Counted from the stretch's first letter, positions 1 to 11,265 are shown. The stretch: 64,000 nt of DNA from Paragorgia papillata (GCA_035771165.1 JAWNZC010000106.1:3966501-4030500), one strand, 5' to 3'. The notes: a model not told the origin generated them from the letters alone. Numbers and translations are program-made.

Positions 1-1
1 G

Positions 2-145
2 TTGTCATTTTCATCCAGTTCGTCTCCTATGCCGTCGTTGTTGATTAATAATTCATCGTCGTTGTTGTTGTTGTTGTTGTTGTTTAATAATTCGTCGTCG
101 TCGTCGTCATCCTCATCATCATCGTCGTTGTCTTTAGAAAGTAGG
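2..145. repeat. Trinucleotide microsatellite (GTT/GTC/TCA type)
   Basis: GTT and GTC/TCA triplets run through this stretch. Any translation is a homopolymer-like Ser/Leu or Asn/Asp run. The unique sequence to about 355 stays open on both strands but shows no recognisable domain, so I do not call a gene. Confidence 0.8.
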
Positions 146-361
146 TACATGTTGAAATTAGTTGCAAGCTCTTCGATACGTTTTGATAGAGGCATGATGC
201 AAATTGGATCTGATACCGTTGGTGTGCACAAACAATCTTGGAATAATTTTATTGTTGTCATCAAAAGAACAGTTGTCATCACAGGCCAGAAGTGGATGTG
301 GTTTATTCCCCATGAAAAAGTATGCTGTTGGCAAGCAGCGCTGATCCACGGTTGAGTCGTC

Positions 362-834
362 CCTGGCCTATGCAATCGATAACATTGATAATCGATATAA
401 ATCGACATTAATTAATAACAATTGATATAAATTAATTGATTGATATTGATAATCAGTGAACAATTGATGACTATCGATTGTGACTATCAATTGGTATTGA
501 TTATCAATAGCAATCGATGAACTAATTGTGATTGATTGGTCTTGAAATAGAACATCTTTTGATAGACCGCCGGTGCACGTGCTTGGCTTTTTGGTCTGAC
601 CGATGTTGGCTCTGGTATCTAGTCGAAAAAATTGATGACAATCAATAGCAATCAATAGGCAAATCGATGGTCATTGACTAGCAAATGGACCGATTTTTAG
701 TGTGACTATCGATTGGTTATTGATTGGCAAATGAAATACCAATCAATATCAATTAGAGAATTGCTATCGGTTTATATTGATTTATTGATTGATTGGCTTT
801 CCAATATCAATTGTAATCAATTGCATAGGCCAGG
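362..834. mobile_element. Non-autonomous TIR element with cryptically simple interior
   Basis: The left end CCTGGCCTATGCAAT (362-376) is mirrored by ATTGCATAGGCCAGG at 820-834. The interior is built largely from ATTGAT, ATCAAT and ATCGAT words in both orientations, so it can fold in many registers. I found no clear target-site duplication. It has no coding capacity. Confidence 0.7.
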
Positions 835-1455
835 AGCCATGACACACTCGGCAAATAATACAGCTGGATAAAAAGAAATGGTACATACTGTGGATATATT
901 TTTATAATATAATATATCTGTTACAAGGTCAAAATCAGTGAAATAAACATTTTATAGTGTGAACTGAATTGTAGCTGTAGAGACATCACAGAGACATTTC
1001 AAATGCATAGTTGCCTTAGATTATTAGTTATGACTTTGTTCGATACATCAATACAATTTATATATTTTTTATTTTCACCCTAGATATCTTTTGACCCTTA
1101 CTATGGAGAACGTTTTCGCGTGAAGTAAAATAAAACGTGTTCTTATTTTTTGCATTTATGCAAGCCTACCTGGAGCTTTGCAAATATCGAACTCTGAAAA
1201 ACCTTGCTTAAACAAGACATCGTATACGCTTAATATACTTTATTTGTTGCTGTGGAAACATATTCCACGTTTAGATAAGGACGGCGGCTTCGTGATCAAT
1301 CTAAAAGCAACCTTGATTAACTAACATTTGGTGCTAAAATGCCTTCTTTCTTCAACGTTATTTGGCGATGTTATCTTCCGCCATTTTGAATCTAATTATA
1401 TTTTTATTTTCGCGCATGCGCAGCGGTTTTTCCCACCTGTCTTGTTGTACACTAA
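835..1455. other. Intergenic stretch, nothing recognised
   Basis: AT-rich sequence with no ORF of note and no repeat that I can pair with another place in the window. Confidence 0.5.
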
Positions 1456-1834
1456 GGCGGCGATTACATGGACCGGGCTGGCCCGGTTAACCGGGATGAG
1501 TTTACGAAACGATTACATGGAGCGGGCTGGCCCGGTAAGACGGGATGATTTCAGGCCGAAATTCGCAATGATCAAGTAAATAAGGGCAAAGTTACGTTAG
1601 TTTTACTTTAGTTTTACACTAATTAGTCTATTATTTATTTTGTAAGCCCATCGTTAATAAAAAGATTGTTAAGGTCTTAGCTAACCCAGGAAAGCGTCTT
1701 CACGAAGACTAATTAATTTATTAAATCTTCACTTTGATCACGAAACACACAAACAACGTTGATGTTCTATTTCAGTTCCTTTCAGCACTATTTATTCACA
1801 CAGTCAAGCAAACGAACGCGTATCGAAGCGAGAT

Positions 1835-4535
1835 CTTACTTACTTACTTACTTCAACTTTATTTAAAAACACGGTACTATTTCACCTAATTACATGCATG
1901 GTGATCTTCCAAAAGGCCGTGTGTTCACACCAGTAGTTACAAATATAAAAGTATGTACAAGTCTACTATATGTAATACAATAAATACAAAACAACAAAGG
2001 AATAAATAGAAAAGAACAACTATATACTATTATTTACACAATAACTTCTTAATCTACTTTTAAAAATTGAAAGTGACGATGAACTCTTGATTTCATCGGA
2101 TAAATTATTCCAAACCACTGAGCCTCTGTAACCAAACGTCCTTTTCAGATAATTTGTACTGGGTTTAGGTGGAACGAAATCATGTTCAGCCTGCCTAGTA
2201 TTGTAGTCATGTTGTTGATTTGTTCTCTTAAATAATTTTCCTAATTGGCTTGGTACCTGATTATGACTCACTTTATACATTAATATGGAGAGTTGTTGAT
2301 CCCTCCTTGTTTCTAAATTGATTAGTTTTAATTTATTTAAGCATTCAACAGAAGAGATGTCATAAGTATCTCTTGTAATGATGCGAGCAGCTCTGTTTTG
2401 CAATCGTTGGAGTTTTAGGGAAAGTGTTTTACCAAGAGCAGCCCACACAGGAGAACAATATTCAAAATATGGTTGAATAATGGACCGGTACACTGTAAGA
2501 AGTGTATTGAGGTCAACAAAATTTCTTATTCTCCTTAGTATGCTCAGACCAGTAGTAACCTTTTTTGTAATATGTTCAACTTGCTCACTCCAGGTCAGTG
2601 TCTCATCAATTTTTAAACCAAGCGATTTGGTTGTTTCAACACGTCGAATTTCTAAATCCCCAATACGTATTGTAGGTACATTTTCAACTTGACTGAGTCT
2701 TTGCCTAGAACCAATAATCATGTATTCTGTTTTGCCCACATTCAAACTCAATTTGTTTGCTATCATCCAGTCCGATATATTTTTTAAGTCATTGTTTAAA
2801 TTTTCTTCAATTGTACTGATGTTGCCAGCTGAAGTAGCAATTTGTGTATCATCGGCAAACATATTAGAGTGTGTAGAATCAAGACAATTAGGTAAATCAT
2901 TGACATATATAATAAAAAGCAAGGGTCCAAGAACTGAACCTTGCGGTATACCAGTTTTTACTGTTAATGGTTCTGAAAGTTTGCCAATCACCTTGCAGTA
3001 TTGGGTTCTACTGGATAGATAAGACACAAACCATTCGTGAGCAAGCCCAGTTACACCATATAAGTGTAATTTCATAAGTAAAATATCATGGTCTACTGTA
3101 TCGAAAGCTTTTTTTAGATCAAGAAAAACTACCCCATTTAGCTCTCCTGAATCGATACACTCACACCATTTATTAGTAATTTCTAACAAAGCTGTTAACG
3201 TGGAGTGTTGAGGTCTAAACCCATGCTGTGAATCACTGAAGTAGTCTAATTCAACAAGGTAGGTATAGAGTTGGCAATGTACAAGTTTCTCCATAACTTT
3301 GGCTATAACTGAGATGATCGATATTGGCCGATAATTGTTCATATCATTTTTAATCCCGTCTTTATAAATAGGAGTAACTCTAGTTACTTTCCATTCATTT
3401 GGAAATATACCAGTGTTGATTGACTGATTAAAAATAATAGTAAGGTTTGTTACTATTATCGGTGCCGCAATCTTTATAATTTTCGTCGACAACCCATCAA
3501 GGCCAGTTGCTTTTGCTGTAGATAATTGAAGTAACAATGTAAGGACTTCGGTCTCATTAATTTTTTTGAAATTAAAATTTGGGGAATTGTGTACTTTTAA
3601 ATAATTTCCTGGGTCAATATTAGAAGCCGGAATTACTTGAGAAAGATTCTGACCTAAATCAATAAAGTGTTTATTAAAAACATCAGGAAAGTCTTTTTCA
3701 TTGATTACTTCATTATTCGAGCCAACTATTTCATTGATCTTGTTGCATTTGGATGATCTATTAATCAGTTGATTAATGACATTCCAGGTATGTTTAATAT
3801 TACCCTGGTTATCATGAAGCTTTTTCTGGTAGTAGGACTTAATAGTACCTTTTATCAATCGATTATAATTATTACGAGTAATCTTGTATGCAGTCCAATC
3901 ATTTGGGCACTTTGAAATTATCGCTTTTCTCTTTAGAAAGCTTTTTTGTCGTTTCATTGCAATTATATCACTTGTAATCCATGGTGTGCGTTTTTTCTTG
4001 ATTTTCCGCTTCTTTAAAGGAGCATGTTTATCAACAATTTCAAGAAAAAAAATTTTCCATATCAACCAAGATTTGTTGGGATCATCATTGTCAAACCTCA
4101 AATTTGTTAGAAATGTTAAGTCATGAAGAAAATTTTCTTCATTAAAATATTTAAAGTCACGAAACTCTAACATTTCAGGTTGTTCTTTAAAAGTAGGGAA
4201 TTTTCTTACCCCATAAATGAGAAAGTGGTCACTAATAGTAATTTTAGAGACACCCGATTTGACAATGTTATCAGGATGCGTAGTATAGAAGTGATCAATT
4301 AATGACTCACTATGTTGGGTGACCCTAGTTGGTTCCTGAATTAGCTGTTTGTATTGGTACAAATTGGTAATGAATTTGAGATCTTTGATTTGAGGTTCAT
4401 ATAAATTGTTACCCAACAAATCACAGTTAATATCCCCTAACAATATACTTTCTTTGTCATCGGCATCGATAAGTTGTAGAGCTTCTTCGAAAATGTGTAG
4501 GGTTTCAATTGGAGAACTTGGTGGTCTATACCAGC
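1835..4535 (-). mobile_element. 5'-truncated CR1/L2-like LINE
   Basis: This is a minus-strand non-LTR retrotransposon. Its 3' end is a short (GTAA)n tail at 1835-1853, preceded by about 165 bp of 3' UTR. Its 5' end is cut off at about 4535 inside the endonuclease domain. It sits inside the TIR element at 1456-4628, so it landed after that element. Confidence 0.8.
2020..4535 (-). pseudogene. LINE ORF2: partial endonuclease plus reverse transcriptase
   Basis: The long open frame begins in the C-terminal half of the apurinic-type endonuclease (LLGDINCDLL, later ISDHFLIYG) and continues into a complete reverse transcriptase. The fingers and palm motifs are visible: FLDLKKAFDTVDH, GIPQGSVLGPLLF and the catalytic FADDTQ. 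A C-terminal region of the kind usual in CR1/L2/Rex-like elements follows, ending in RLRSYC. The first endonuclease motifs are missing, so it cannot start retrotransposition alone, but the RT frame is unbroken over about 800 codons and the insertion looks fairly young. There is no genuine start codon; the frame is open from the truncation point near 4535. Confidence 0.85.
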
Positions 4536-4776
4536 GAAGATGAAAGCCCGGTTTGCCGGGATGAAAACGATTACATGGACATTTTCATCCCGGTTAACCG
4601 GGCCAGCCCGGGTCATGTAATCGCCCCCTAAGAACACCCAGAGTGAAAATGGTTCTTGTCAAGTAATGAAACAAGATGTTTCTAACGGCGTGAGTGAGTA
4701 TGAAGCGTACGTGTCGTAATTTTGTCATGCAATGAGTAATCTAGCCTGCGTAGCGGCGCTTGCGGTATCGGTTTGG

Positions 4777-4798
4777 GGGGGGGGGGGGGGGGGGGGGG
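4777..4798. repeat. Poly-G tract
   Basis: An uninterrupted G run of about 22 bases inside the left arm of the TIR element. Its length may be unreliable in the assembly. Confidence 0.9.
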
Positions 4799-5038
4799 AT
4801 ACAGCGACGAAGTCGCGAGAGAGTGGAGAGGGAGGAAGCACCTGCACGAAAGACCCATGTTTTTGGATTTCCGCCTCTAGTAATGCAATTACCAAATTGT
4901 CAAAATTCAACCGTCCAGTGTTTAGCGGGTTTCCTCAGAGCACGACGTTACGCATGATTGGATTTCACTTTTCACGTAGAAATATATCGCTGCGGTGCTC
5001 ATGGTTATTCATGTCTGAAACTTCGAAAAAAATAGTGA

Positions 5039-5270
5039 AGGAAAGGGACAAAAACAAAAGGAGGCAAGCGGTAACGATAATTACAGGTTCTGTGATTGCC
5101 AGCTGACCGCACTTGCTGGAAGTAAGAACTCATTTGAAAATGTATTCAAGCCATCGCGTAGACAAGCGAGCCAAGACTTGGTTCTGGCAGAAGCATGCGA
5201 GTCCATTTTGGCTTTTAATAAGTTATTAGATAATATCTTCCACAAGGCCTACAAATTCGCTCGGTCATAA
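5039..5270 (+). pseudogene. Fragment of a cnidarian-type cysteine/basic domain protein
   Basis: The plus-strand frame ending in a TAA at 5270 reads through FCDCQLTALAGSK, SFENVFKPSRRQ and VLAEACESI. I recognise this pattern only loosely, as a ZAD-like or N-terminal zinc-binding domain of repetitive cnidarian proteins. The later cysteines expected of such a domain are missing, so it is truncated. It lies in the same TIR element as the helicase remnant, but on the other strand. The assignment is from memory and weak. Confidence 0.35.
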
Positions 5271-5479
5271 ATAAGAAACGCTGCCGACCACAATAGCAGC
5301 GATCTAAGTGATGTTCTGGTGAAGGACAACTCGGATCTCTTAGTATCTCCATGAACCGCTTCTTTCTCACGATTTCTGCGGTGGCAAAGATTATTTTGAA
5401 CGAACATTTACGAATATGGTATTAGCGACGCATCAACGGCAGAATAACCTTAGATTTCCATGTCATCCAGTTGGTCCCT

Positions 5480-5630
5480 AATATATTCAAGCTAGGAGAG
5501 ATCACAATGATAGCTGCTTTTCCTGCCAACTGGTAATCACGCGCTCGCACAAACGTTTCATAAATCAAGCTCTTGCCAAACCCCGTAGGGCCAAAACATC
5601 TTTTCCTGCCAACCAGCAGCTAAATGAAGA
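5480..5630 (-). pseudogene. RecQ-like helicase fragment (motif I region)
   Basis: On the minus strand one frame reads FGPTGFGKSLIYETF and then AGKAAIIVISPSLN. This matches helicase motif I (Walker A, with GFGKS) followed at normal spacing by the motif Ia strand of RecQ-type DEAD/H helicases. About 50 codons remain, and the frame breaks on both sides. It is therefore a remnant, either of a gene of the autonomous parent element or of a captured host helicase. Confidence 0.6.
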
Positions 5631-5911
5631 TTTGATAACGCTTTGGAAAGAATATTATCTACGCACGATTCTTCTACCAAGGAAAGCCCTGAATAGTGTA
5701 TACTAATGAATTCGTCAGCCAATAAGAATTTTGCGGTCGCTGACGGCCGCGGAAATCCAAAAATATGGGTCTTTCGTGCAGGCGCTCCCTCTCCCTCCCT
5801 TCCCTTTCTTACCTCCCCTTCCTCCCTCTCCACTCGCTCGCGACTTCGTCGCTCGCTCGTCGCCACATTCCTCCCAAGGCCCCAACCCCAAGCGCCGCTA
5901 CGCAGGCTATG

Positions 5912-6056
5912 AGTAATCATATGATTTTGCTCGTACAATTAAGGATTTACACTATTCGTCATATTTGAAAATTATGCCAAATTGCATTCGCTTGGCAAAA
6001 TTTTCAAATATCACTTGTGGTGTAAATCCTTAATTGTACTCGCTATCATATGATTA
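5912..6056. mobile_element. Hairpin MITE
   Basis: AGTAATCATATGAT at 5912 and CAATTAAGGATTTACAC nearby are repeated in inverted order at 6017-6056, giving a short-loop hairpin of about 145 bp. The 9-bp-TSD element at 4742-5909 inserted into its left end, because the duplicated TGAGTAATC is part of this hairpin's start. Confidence 0.75.
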
Positions 6057-7204
6057 CCTATGCTAAACTTTTATTACTCAGCCTGAATAAATGTGAGGTC
6101 CGAGAAAGGGGTTCGGTGCTTATTCAAGGGGTGCGCTTATTCAAGGGGGCGCCTATTTTAACTTTTCCTGGAAGGATGGGAGATATTCGAACCTAGAGAA
6201 CATAAAGGCAAGAGAGGGGTTGAATAGTAATGGTCTAATTATATCCTAATTCCTCTTAACCCTTTACTGGCCACAGTTGCCTTTTGGCAACTTATTAATT
6301 TTACTCTGGCTAACGCCATACGATTTTCATCGATTTTCATCTCCTTTAAATGAAGTCAGTTGGACGATAAGCCAACAACTAACTTGTATACACATAAATC
6401 GTTGAAAACAACAAAAAATATCCTTTCGTAAAACGGCAATGTATATGTGAGAACACGAGTTTTACTCAGCTTTGGCATCCCACAATGCAAATCACGCGTA
6501 TATTTAATGAGATTTGCGATCCGTGTATTCACCACTGATCTCTATATAAACTGAATAGACCATTCCCTATATGGCCAGCAGTCAAACATTTCATGGCAGT
6601 CGTCGCCATCTTACGTAGTGGAACATATGACGCATTGCGGCCTTAGAACTTGTTCCCAATCCTAAAGTTGACTGGCATAAGCAATCTTGACGTCAGCAGG
6701 TCAGATTATCCGGGGGGAGGAAAATTAAGTACTCTGCGCCGGGGGAGTCGGAAAAGCCGTAAAGCAAACAACAGATGCCGGTTCGTTTAGTTTTCACTGT
6801 TTAACAACAAATACAGTCAAAAGATGGCAAGTACACAACACGAGATGTTGTTAAGGCATTAAGATTACTATAAAAGGTACAATTTAAGACTTGGAATTGA
6901 ATTCGTAGATTTTATAGTCTGTTTTTCAGTTTATATTATCGCGAAGTTTCTTCGTTGTCGGCACTGAAGAAAAACAACGAAATTTAAATCTTTTACAGCT
7001 CAGTAACAGAAAGAAATACAAGAAATTAGCGTCTTAAACCTCATGGAGTACTTCTTGTGTCCTTACATTCGTTTAAATTTTCTTAAAATAACTCTTTTTG
7101 TCTTTTTTCAATGTACGAAATCTTATGAACTTTACTGGCGGCCATCTTGGGTAGTGGTCACGTCATCATACAACTGGCACGCTAAATCCGGCCTCATGCC
7201 CCAT
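6057..7204. other. Intergenic stretch with a dispersed repeat
   Basis: I see no gene. The stretch around 6255-6340 (ending in TTTACTCTGGCTAACGCCA) resembles sequence near 17900-18050 (TTTACTCTGGCCAACGCCA), so part of it is a dispersed repeat. Confidence 0.5.
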
Positions 7205-7410
7205 CTGGCGGTATTAGGGAGTTCGGGCGCGGGCGGTAGGCGGGCAACGCGAAATACTGCCTGCCCGAAAACCATATGTTTTTGAGTGGTCTCCGTCGGC
7301 TGGGTGACGGAGCATTCTGATTGGTCAGAATATTGATTTTTGAATTCAGGAGTTATCATATTACAGACATGAGCGGACGAATATTAAGCGAATGTATGTA
7401 TTGAGAAAGT

Positions 7411-7557
7411 ATTGATCGTCACGTCGTTTTGAAGAGTGAACAACGAATTGCAATTGGATATCTATTGCTTGGTAGAGATGTTATTGCAATTTTGCCAATT
7501 GGATTTGGTAAAAGTATGATATTTAGTATTTACCGTGTATGCTTTGGCGAAGCATGA
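7411..7557 (+). pseudogene. RecQ-like helicase fragment (motif 0 to motif I)
   Basis: One frame reads LKSEQRIAIGYLL, then GRDVIAIL, then PIGFGKSMIF. That is the Q-motif-like residue followed by the Walker A of a RecQ-type helicase. The usual T of the PTGFGKS motif is changed to I. The frame stops at a TGA at 7555-7557. The neighbouring TIR element at 4742-5909 carries the same domain, so the association is not a one-off. Confidence 0.6.
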
Positions 7558-7594
7558 GATCATGACAATGTCTGGAATTATTAATAACAATCGA

Positions 7595-7752
7595 AATATA
7601 GTAAGGTTAGATATACTGCCGAAACAGAGAACGTAGGAATCGAACGTTTCGAGCGAAGGCCCTTCGTCGGAGAGAAAGAGAGAAGGGCCTTCGCTCGAAA
7701 CGTTAGACTCCTACGTTCTCTGTTTCGGCAGTATATCTAACCTTACTATATT
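7595..7752. repeat. Long palindrome with GAAACGTT/AAGGGCCTTCG core
   Basis: About 70-bp arms (AATATAGTAAGGTTAG at the left, mirrored at 7737-7752) flank a loop of GAGAGAAAG type. The inner arm contains TTTCGAGCGAAGGCCC. A single-arm copy of the same motif occurs at 19720-19790, so this is a dispersed family. Confidence 0.8.
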
Positions 7753-7761
7753 GTTGTTTAA

Positions 7762-7876
7762 CACTAGACTGAAAGCCAGCCGCCGATCTCATCACGAGAT
7801 GAGACCGGCGGCTGGCTTTCAGTCTAGTTCAGGAGTGAGAACGAGATGAGACCGGCGGCTGGCTTTCAATCTAGTT
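7762..7876. repeat. Hairpin followed by a third copy of its arm
   Basis: CTAGACTGAAAGCCAGCCGC is followed by its inverted copy, forming a hairpin, then by another direct copy of the right arm (GAGACCGGCGGCTGGCTTTC) at 7843-7870. Confidence 0.75.
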
Positions 7877-8357
7877 TATAAACACTGTCTACGCACACTA
7901 TTTTTATTTCACTGTTTGGAATTATTAATGATGGCTGTTCTGTACTCGTCGTCTCTTCCTTGAAAAGTATCTATAAACGATCAAATCTCTTCTCTTGAAT
8001 CGCTTAACTACACAGCAATTTACCTATCCGATGAACCATTTGCAGATGTAGTGCGATCACCGCGTCAATTTTAATTTACCATTGAAACAACAAGCATGCT
8101 TCATGCATCACTATTATTAGCTCACGTTCTGATTGGTTCTCTTAAACAAACATATTCGGTGGGCGGAATTCAGAAACATATGGTTTTCGGGCAGGCGGTA
8201 TTTCGCGTTGCCCGCCTACCGCCCGCGCCCGAACTCCCTAATACCGCCAGCTACGCAGGCTAGTTTTATTGAGATCAGTGGTATTCACGGATTTCAGCTA
8301 TTTTAGACACGCCTATCGTGCGAAAACAAAATGGCGGGAAAAGTTATAGGAGTGAAG

Positions 8358-9122
8358 CAGCCTAGACCTAGGCCTTCTATTTCCTATTTGGGGGCCTGGG
8401 CCGAAAGGACTGGGGAGAGACAACGGGAAATAGAAGGCCTAGTAGATTTCCCAATCAAAACTGCCCCAAAACTGCCCCACTCTAGATTCTCAAAGTTGGC
8501 GGCGCCAAATCTCAAGTTATTGATATTTTTGTCGAGTTAATGGAAGTTCAAGGTATTATTGAAGCATTTACGATATAAATCGAGTATTCCTGGCATTCTG
8601 TGAAAGTTATTTCCCGAACGAATCGAATGCATTTTATGTCAAATGAAGGTGAACTCGTGAGTGTATAAAAATGTAAACGTTCGCCACATGCGTGGCCAAT
8701 GCTTCATGATTTTCTGTTGATGTTTCTCTGAAGATGATTCTGAAATGGTAATATATTTGCCAGGAGTATTTTACGCTTGAAAGATGTCATATTTTCATGT
8801 GTCTAATAGTCGAATCCAGAGCGTGAAGTTGAGTCGAATCCAGAGCGTGAAGTTGATAGGAATCGATCAGAGGACAATTGCTGAATATAATTTTAACTTA
8901 ATATTATGGTTGTAAAATATAGATTTGATATTTAAGTGGTGGCTCGATGGCGATGGTTGTAAGACTTGTAACTGTGAGAAAAATGAATAAATACCATGGT
9001 CTGGGATTTGGCAAATCTACTAGGCTTTTCCGGAGCATTAACTCTGCTTAAGTCATGAAGCGAATTTAGTTCCCAGTCCCATAGGCCACAGCTCAGCCAC
9101 GGAAAAGCCTATGTCTAGGCTG
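8358..9122. mobile_element. TIR element with 9-bp TSD
   Basis: The left end CAGCCTAGACCTAGGC mirrors GCCTATGTCTAGGCTG at 9107-9122. GGAGTGAAG flanks both sides (8349-8357 and 9123-9131). Eight of those bases would suit a hAT element, whose termini also start CAG; nine would suit a MULE. A second inverted pair (GGCCTAGTAGATTT at 8434 and AAATCTACTAGGC at 9014) is nested inside. No coding sequence. Confidence 0.75.
8808..8856. repeat. 24-bp tandem duplication
   Basis: GTCGAATCCAGAGCGTGAAG occurs twice in direct tandem inside the TIR element. Confidence 0.8.
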
Positions 9123-9131
9123 GGAGTGAAG

Positions 9132-9786
9132 TACGTCTTGTACAACAACTGTATTACGAGAACGCTTTATTAAAGGTTGTACCCAAGAATTGAAGACAGT
9201 GAACACCTCTTGACCAAAAAAGAGTTTTCCCTTTTCTAAACGCGTCTGTAATTTTGGATAATATTATGTCGTTCTCGCCACATTAATAAGCCAATAACAT
9301 TTAGAAGAACTTAATTTTCAAGTATTACGAGTTTGCACCGTCATTCCTTTCTCGACCTTCGTTATACATAAGAGCGCTAGCCGAGAATTTTACTCACTGC
9401 AAGTATCCCATAACGCACCAAATACACTCATTTTCCGAGTTTCACGATCCATGTATTAGGATAGAACTAGACCCATGATTACTATACATTCCCTCTCTTA
9501 CCTTCATGCTCTCTTGTCTCTACTGATACTTACAGGTAAGAAAAATTCTTTGTTTTGAGCTTGTGGTTTCTTTTTGTTGACATTATCTTGAAAAGCATTG
9601 TTCTTTTGTTTCTCAGATAATATTACTGCATTAAATAATCCTGCAAACTAGAAATAAATTAAACAAAAACATAGAGTGAGGTGGTTTTGATTTACATTCG
9701 CATTTAATATGTTAAGATCCTATTTTCTAAAATGCTAACATATATTGTTACAGAATGGGACCAGCATGGACAGAAAACTTTCAATG
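9132..9786. other. Intergenic stretch, nothing recognised
   Basis: AT-rich sequence without a supported gene or a repeat that I can match. Confidence 0.5.
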
Positions 9787-9791
9787 CATTC

Positions 9792-9907
9792 TGTGGTGTT
9801 TTGTGTTGACGTTTTTATTCCCTTACTCTGCTCATACAACTCTCTAACCTCATGGCCATCCGGGACCTCCTGCCCACGTGACCAGTGACTAAAATAGAAA
9901 TATTACA
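9792..9907 (-). repeat. 3' LTR of gypsy element 1
   Basis: Direct repeat of 14728-14843; on the minus strand it begins TGTAATATTTC and ends CACCACA. Confidence 0.85.
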
Positions 9908-10101
9908 TCCCTCCCCACTTTTGAAAGAAACGAAAACCCATAAAATAAGTCTTAACAAAACAGATATGCATATAATTGTTCGTGTCCAAACTGCATACAA
10001 TGGAAGCACATACATAAATTTTATGTAGCACTCCAGGCAGTTCTCAAGCTCCAATCAAACTAAACTTAAAGTATCGTCTTAAACATTTATAAAGTATTGT
10101 T

Positions 10102-11265
10102 TCACTGCTGAAAGTACCGTACAGGACGTGTCCTCATCCTCATTGGGTAGCGTCGCTCAGGAGTACTAGCTTTATCCGTGTTAGAGTCAAGCACAGGGTC
10201 ATCAGGTTCTTCCATAGCCAGGTTTTCTGCCACAGTCTCCCCTGGATTATGGTCATCCCTTGGAATCTCCACGTTGTCTGCATTCGACGCTGTTATCATG
10301 GATCCCTTTTTCTGCACCACGGTGTGGGGATCTCGCCTGTAGGGTGTATCTCTTTTTCTCTTCCAATCATCGCGTTTGACAAACACTGCATCGCCTTCCT
10401 GGATTTCCGTTGGTTTGACATAGGCTTTTTCATCTGCAGATTTCTTCATCTTGAACTTGGCTTTGCGGTCTTGTTTCTCCATTTCTGGATCTTGTCGGAT
10501 CGTTTCCATCTCCGGTAGCTTTGTCTTTAGTGCTCGGCCAAATAGCACGGTTACTGGAGGGACTCTTGTCGTGGTGTGAGGGGTAGCTCTGTAGTTTCTG
10601 AGAAAGCGGAACATCTCTTGCTTCCAATTCGTACGCTCCACTGTCGCTGTCTTGATCACCTTCTTCACCGTCCTCACGAACCACTCGATGGCTCTCCGCC
10701 ATCTTGGAGTTATTTTTCGATGCTTGAAGCCAAGCGTTTGTTGGCGCCAAGGACTGGAACTCTCGGCTGTGGAAGGGTGGTCCGTTGTCAGTCTTTACTA
10801 CGTTTGGTATTCCAAATTCGGAGAACACCTTATCGATTACTAGAAGCACAGTGTTGGCTGAGGTTGATCTGACCGTTTCGACAATGGGGTATCTGGATTA
10901 GTCGTCTGTGATTATGATTATGAGCTATTTGGAAGCTCTGCAAAGTCCATGCTGATCTCTGTCCACGGGGCTTTAGGTATTGGAGACATCTTTAGTGGTT
11001 CACGTTTGGACTCTGGCGTTGAGATCAAGCAGGCGCTACATGACTTTACTTCTTTCTGTACCATTTTGTCGATGCCTGGAAACCACACCTTTTCGCGGAG
11101 GAGAGCCGTGGTCGTCACGACACCTTGGTGTCCCTCGTGTGCCAGACTCACTACGCGTTCGTGTAGTTTCTTAGCGACAACAATTCTTGTTCCTCGAAGG
11201 ACTACTTGGGCTGTTTCGCTGACTGTAAGTTCATCTTTTACCTTCCGCATCACCTTATAGGCCAA
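10102..11265 (-). pseudogene. Gypsy integrase region (broken)
   Basis: At 10918-11265 the frame shows the zinc-binding N-terminus (HERVVSLAHEGHQG followed by CSACLI) and the start of the catalytic core (WTEISMDFAEL). A shifted frame at 10430-10849 holds VVKTDNGPPF, the second catalytic Asp region. A third frame at 10102-10677 holds the core end and C-terminal domain (FLRNYRATPH, GDAVFVKRDDWKRK). At least two frameshifts separate these parts, so no active enzyme can be made. Confidence 0.8.

Larger units (their letters stand above)
1456..4628. mobile_element. TIR element with TAA target duplication, filled by a LINE
   Basis: The ends mirror each other: GGCGGCGATTACATGG at 1456 and its complement, with small differences, ending at 4628, followed by matching copies of CCCGGTTAACCGGGATGA. 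A 3-bp TAA flanks both ends (1453-1455 and 4629-4631), which would suit a PIF/Harbinger-type element. A second diverged copy of the terminal motif lies at 1509-1548 and another near 4555-4580. The only coding content is the LINE inserted on the minus strand. Confidence 0.65.
4742..5909. mobile_element. TIR element, 9-bp TSD, carrying helicase and zinc-domain remnants
   Basis: The ends are TAGCCTGCGTAGCGGCGCTT and its complement, inside a longer inverted repeat (about 4742-4880 against 5720-5909) broken by a poly-G run at 4777-4798. A perfect 9-bp duplication TGAGTAATC flanks it (4733-4741 and 5910-5918), the length typical of MULE (MuDR-like) elements. The interior is not random: it holds a RecQ-like helicase fragment on the minus strand and a cysteine-containing fragment on the plus strand, described separately. 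No transposase is visible. Confidence 0.8.
7205..8262. mobile_element. TIR element with helicase remnant and internal hairpins
   Basis: An 85-bp inverted repeat (7209-7290 against 8178-8249) bounds it. The right end finishes CTACGCAGGCTA, the same terminus as the element at 4742-5909; the left terminus has lost these last bases, so no TSD can be read. The interior carries a plus-strand RecQ-like Walker A fragment, a long palindrome and a repeated hairpin. Confidence 0.65.

Noticed and set aside
7595..7752. Hammerhead ribozyme annotation
   Set aside because: The core words are present but the stem II pairing next to them does not close properly, and the arm is part of a longer palindrome that explains the pairing.
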